A stretch of DNA of 64,000 nt from Comamonas sp. BIGb0152 (GTDB lineage Bacteria; Pseudomonadota; Gammaproteobacteria; Burkholderiales; Burkholderiaceae_C): the NCBI RefSeq assembly GCF_024809975.1, contig NZ_JANUDY010000004.1:1-64000 (forward strand). Direction: 5' to 3'. The position numbers were made by a program, and so were the translations under genes. Within the stretch, counting starts at the first letter, position 1; the number at the start of each line of letters is the position of its first letter. Below, one piece after another: positions 62,591 to 64,000 of this stretch. The notes beneath the pieces are model-generated. The model saw nothing but the letters and a program-made list of their open reading frames with translations. It ran no database searches and had not been told where the DNA came from.

Positions 62591-64000
62591 TCACAGGCTG
62601 CTAGCCGGGTCTGGCAGCGCCTGCAAACCCGGGCTTGTTTTGGCAGGCACCGTGCGCTGCAGCACCGTGCCGGTTCGGCTACCCAGGTACACACCCTGTT
62701 CGTAGGCAATAGCCCCATTGACGATGACGCAGTCGATGCCTGCAGCGGGCTGCTTGGGGTCATCAAAGGTGGCGGTATCGCGCACGGTCTGGGGGTCAAA
62801 CACGCACAGGTCGGCATAGTGGCCCTCGGCCAGCACGCCGCGCTTGTCGATGCCAAAGACCTCGGCCGTCAGGCCCGTCATCTTCCAGACCGCCGTCTCC
62901 AGCGGGAACAGGCCCAGATCACGGCTGTAATGGCCCAGCACGCGGGGAAAGGTGCCCCACAGGCGCGGGTGTGGGCGCTCGTTGGAGGGAACGCCGTCCG
63001 AGCCGATCATGGTGGGGCCGAAGGCCAAGATGCGCTGCACATCGCGCTCATCCATGTTGAAGTAGATGGCGCTGGCCGGCTGCAGGCGGGCGGAGGCCTC
63101 GGCACGCGAGACCTGCCAGCGTCTGGCGATATCGCCCAGCTCCTGGCCTTGCAGCTCGGGGTGGGCGGCGCTGTCGGCAATCACGATCCTGCCACTCAAG
63201 CGCTCCTCCTGCAGGTGCAGGATGGTCGAGCTGGCATGGTAGGGGTAGCAATCGAGCGACACGCACTGGCGGCGCATGGCGGCCTCAATCTGCGGCAAGG
63301 TCTGGGCTGAATTCCCCCAGTTGGCCTGGCCCTGCAGCTTGTGGTGCGAGATGATCACGGAGGCCTGCGCGCGCTGCCCGATCTTGAAGGTCTCCGCAAT
63401 GGACTGCTGGCTGTGCGCTGCTTCGTCACGCATATGGCTCACATACAGCGCGCCAAATTCGGCCAGCGGCTGGGCCAGCTTGCACAGCTCCTGCGTGCTG
63501 GCTGCGGCAGCGGGCGGGTAGTAGGTGCCCGATGACAAGCCCACCGCCCCGGCCGCCAGCGCCTCGCGCAGCAAGGCCTGCATGGCGGCCATTTCTGGCG
63601 GGTTGGCAGCCCGGTCCAGATCGGCCATGGCCCGCACCCGCAAGGTGGTATGGCCCACCAGCGGAATCACATGTATCGCGGGCGGAGATGCGCGCAGCGC
63701 TTGCAAATAGGCCTCAAAGGTCGAAAAGCGCGTGGCGGCATCGCTGAGCAAATTGAGCGGCGCGGGCATCGGCGAATCCGGGTACAGCGGCGCCACGCTG
63801 ATGCCGCAGTTGCCGGTGACCACCGCCGTCACCCCTTGCGAGAGCTTGAAGCCCATCTGGGGTTGCAGCAGCAGGGCCTGGTCGTCATGCGAGTGGGCAT
63901 CGATAAAACCTGGTGCAACGATCTTGCCCCTGGCATCAACCACCTTGTCGGCCTGCGCAGCGGACAAGTCGCCCAGGGCCGCAATCACCGTGCCGCGGAT
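62591..64000 (-). CDS. N-acyl-D-amino-acid deacylase (D-aminoacylase), partial
   Basis: An amidohydrolase of the D-aminoacylase type, truncated by the window edge; 469 residues are present and only about the first 20-30 are missing. Metal ligands are in APGFIDAHSHDDQALL (His, Asp, His), VVTGNCGISVAP (Cys), ISHHKLQGQAN (His) and in SDGVPSNERPHPRLWGTFPRVLG (Asp, His). The C-terminus has the expected GVLAEGHYADLCVFDP and AGIDCVIVNGAIAYEQGVYLG. These enzymes release D-amino acids from N-acyl derivatives. No signal peptide can be judged because the start lies outside. Confidence 0.88.
   Translation of the reverse strand: MRGTVIAALGDLSAAQADKVVDARGKIVAPGFIDAHSHDDQALLLQPQMGFKLSQGVTAVVTGNCGISVAPLYPDSPMPAPLNLLSDAATRFSTFEAYLQALRASPPAIHVIPLVGHTTLRVRAMADLDRAANPPEMAAMQALLREALAAGAVGLSSGTYYPPAAAASTQELCKLAQPLAEFGALYVSHMRDEAAHSQQSIAETFKIGQRAQASVIISHHKLQGQANWGNSAQTLPQIEAAMRRQCVSLDCYPYHASSTILHLQEERLSGRIVIADSAAHPELQGQELGDIARRWQVSRAEASARLQPASAIYFNMDERDVQRILAFGPTMIGSDGVPSNERPHPRLWGTFPRVLGHYSRDLGLFPLETAVWKMTGLTAEVFGIDKRGVLAEGHYADLCVFDPQTVRDTATFDDPKQPAAGIDCVIVNGAIAYEQGVYLGSRTGTVLQRTVPAKTSPGLQALPDPASSL

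Overview
The window is 64 kb of GC-rich chromosomal DNA from a betaproteobacterium. Gene content and protein style suggest Burkholderiales, most likely a Comamonas- or Delftia-like member of the Comamonadaceae; this is inferred from remembered family features, not from a search. I see no insertion sequences, phage genes, rRNA operons or CRISPR arrays. Coding density is high and most genes are housekeeping or metabolic.

Layout. 0-5.3 kb: a UbiH-type hydroxylase, DsbC, an M61 peptidase and an enoyl-CoA hydratase. 5.4 kb: tRNA-Met(CAT) with its own promoter and terminator. 5.6-10.6 kb: AlkB, a LysR regulator divergent from a DODA-type dioxygenase, a MarR-GNAT fusion behind a symmetric operator-like site, an EamA exporter and a small exported protein. 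10.8 kb: MiaB. 12.3-16.4 kb: three tightly coupled genes without clear function (a 766-residue helical protein, a PcfJ-like protein and a DUF1266 protein). 16.5 kb: an NlpC/P60 lipoprotein.

17.3-27.9 kb is a complete selenocysteine module. It holds the selenoprotein formate dehydrogenase fdnGHI (in-frame TGA at 17885 followed by a SECIS hairpin), fdhE, selA, selB, the tRNA-Sec gene selC and selD, all on one strand. Nearly everything needed to make and load this one selenoenzyme sits in about 10.6 kb.

28.1-31 kb: cyclopropane fatty acid synthase and, on the other strand, ffh. 31.2-36 kb: a cytosolic multi-PAS hybrid kinase with a phosphorelay, followed by a REC-GGEEF diguanylate cyclase. 36.1-41 kb: a CcsA/YpjD-like membrane protein, a PP0621-like zinc-ribbon protein, PilS, PilR and AmpD. 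41.3-45.5 kb: nrdAB behind two NrdR boxes. 45.7 kb: a histone H1-like protein built from 22 tandem 21-bp units.

47-57.5 kb: a RutR-like TetR regulator, groESL behind a perfect CIRCE element, then on the minus strand a reductive pyrimidine degradation cluster (preT, preA, an NCS1 transporter, dihydropyrimidinase, beta-ureidopropionase). 58.1-62.4 kb: a Fur box, a FecI-type sigma factor, FecR and a TonB-dependent siderophore receptor with an STN domain. The window ends inside a D-aminoacylase-type amidohydrolase on the minus strand.
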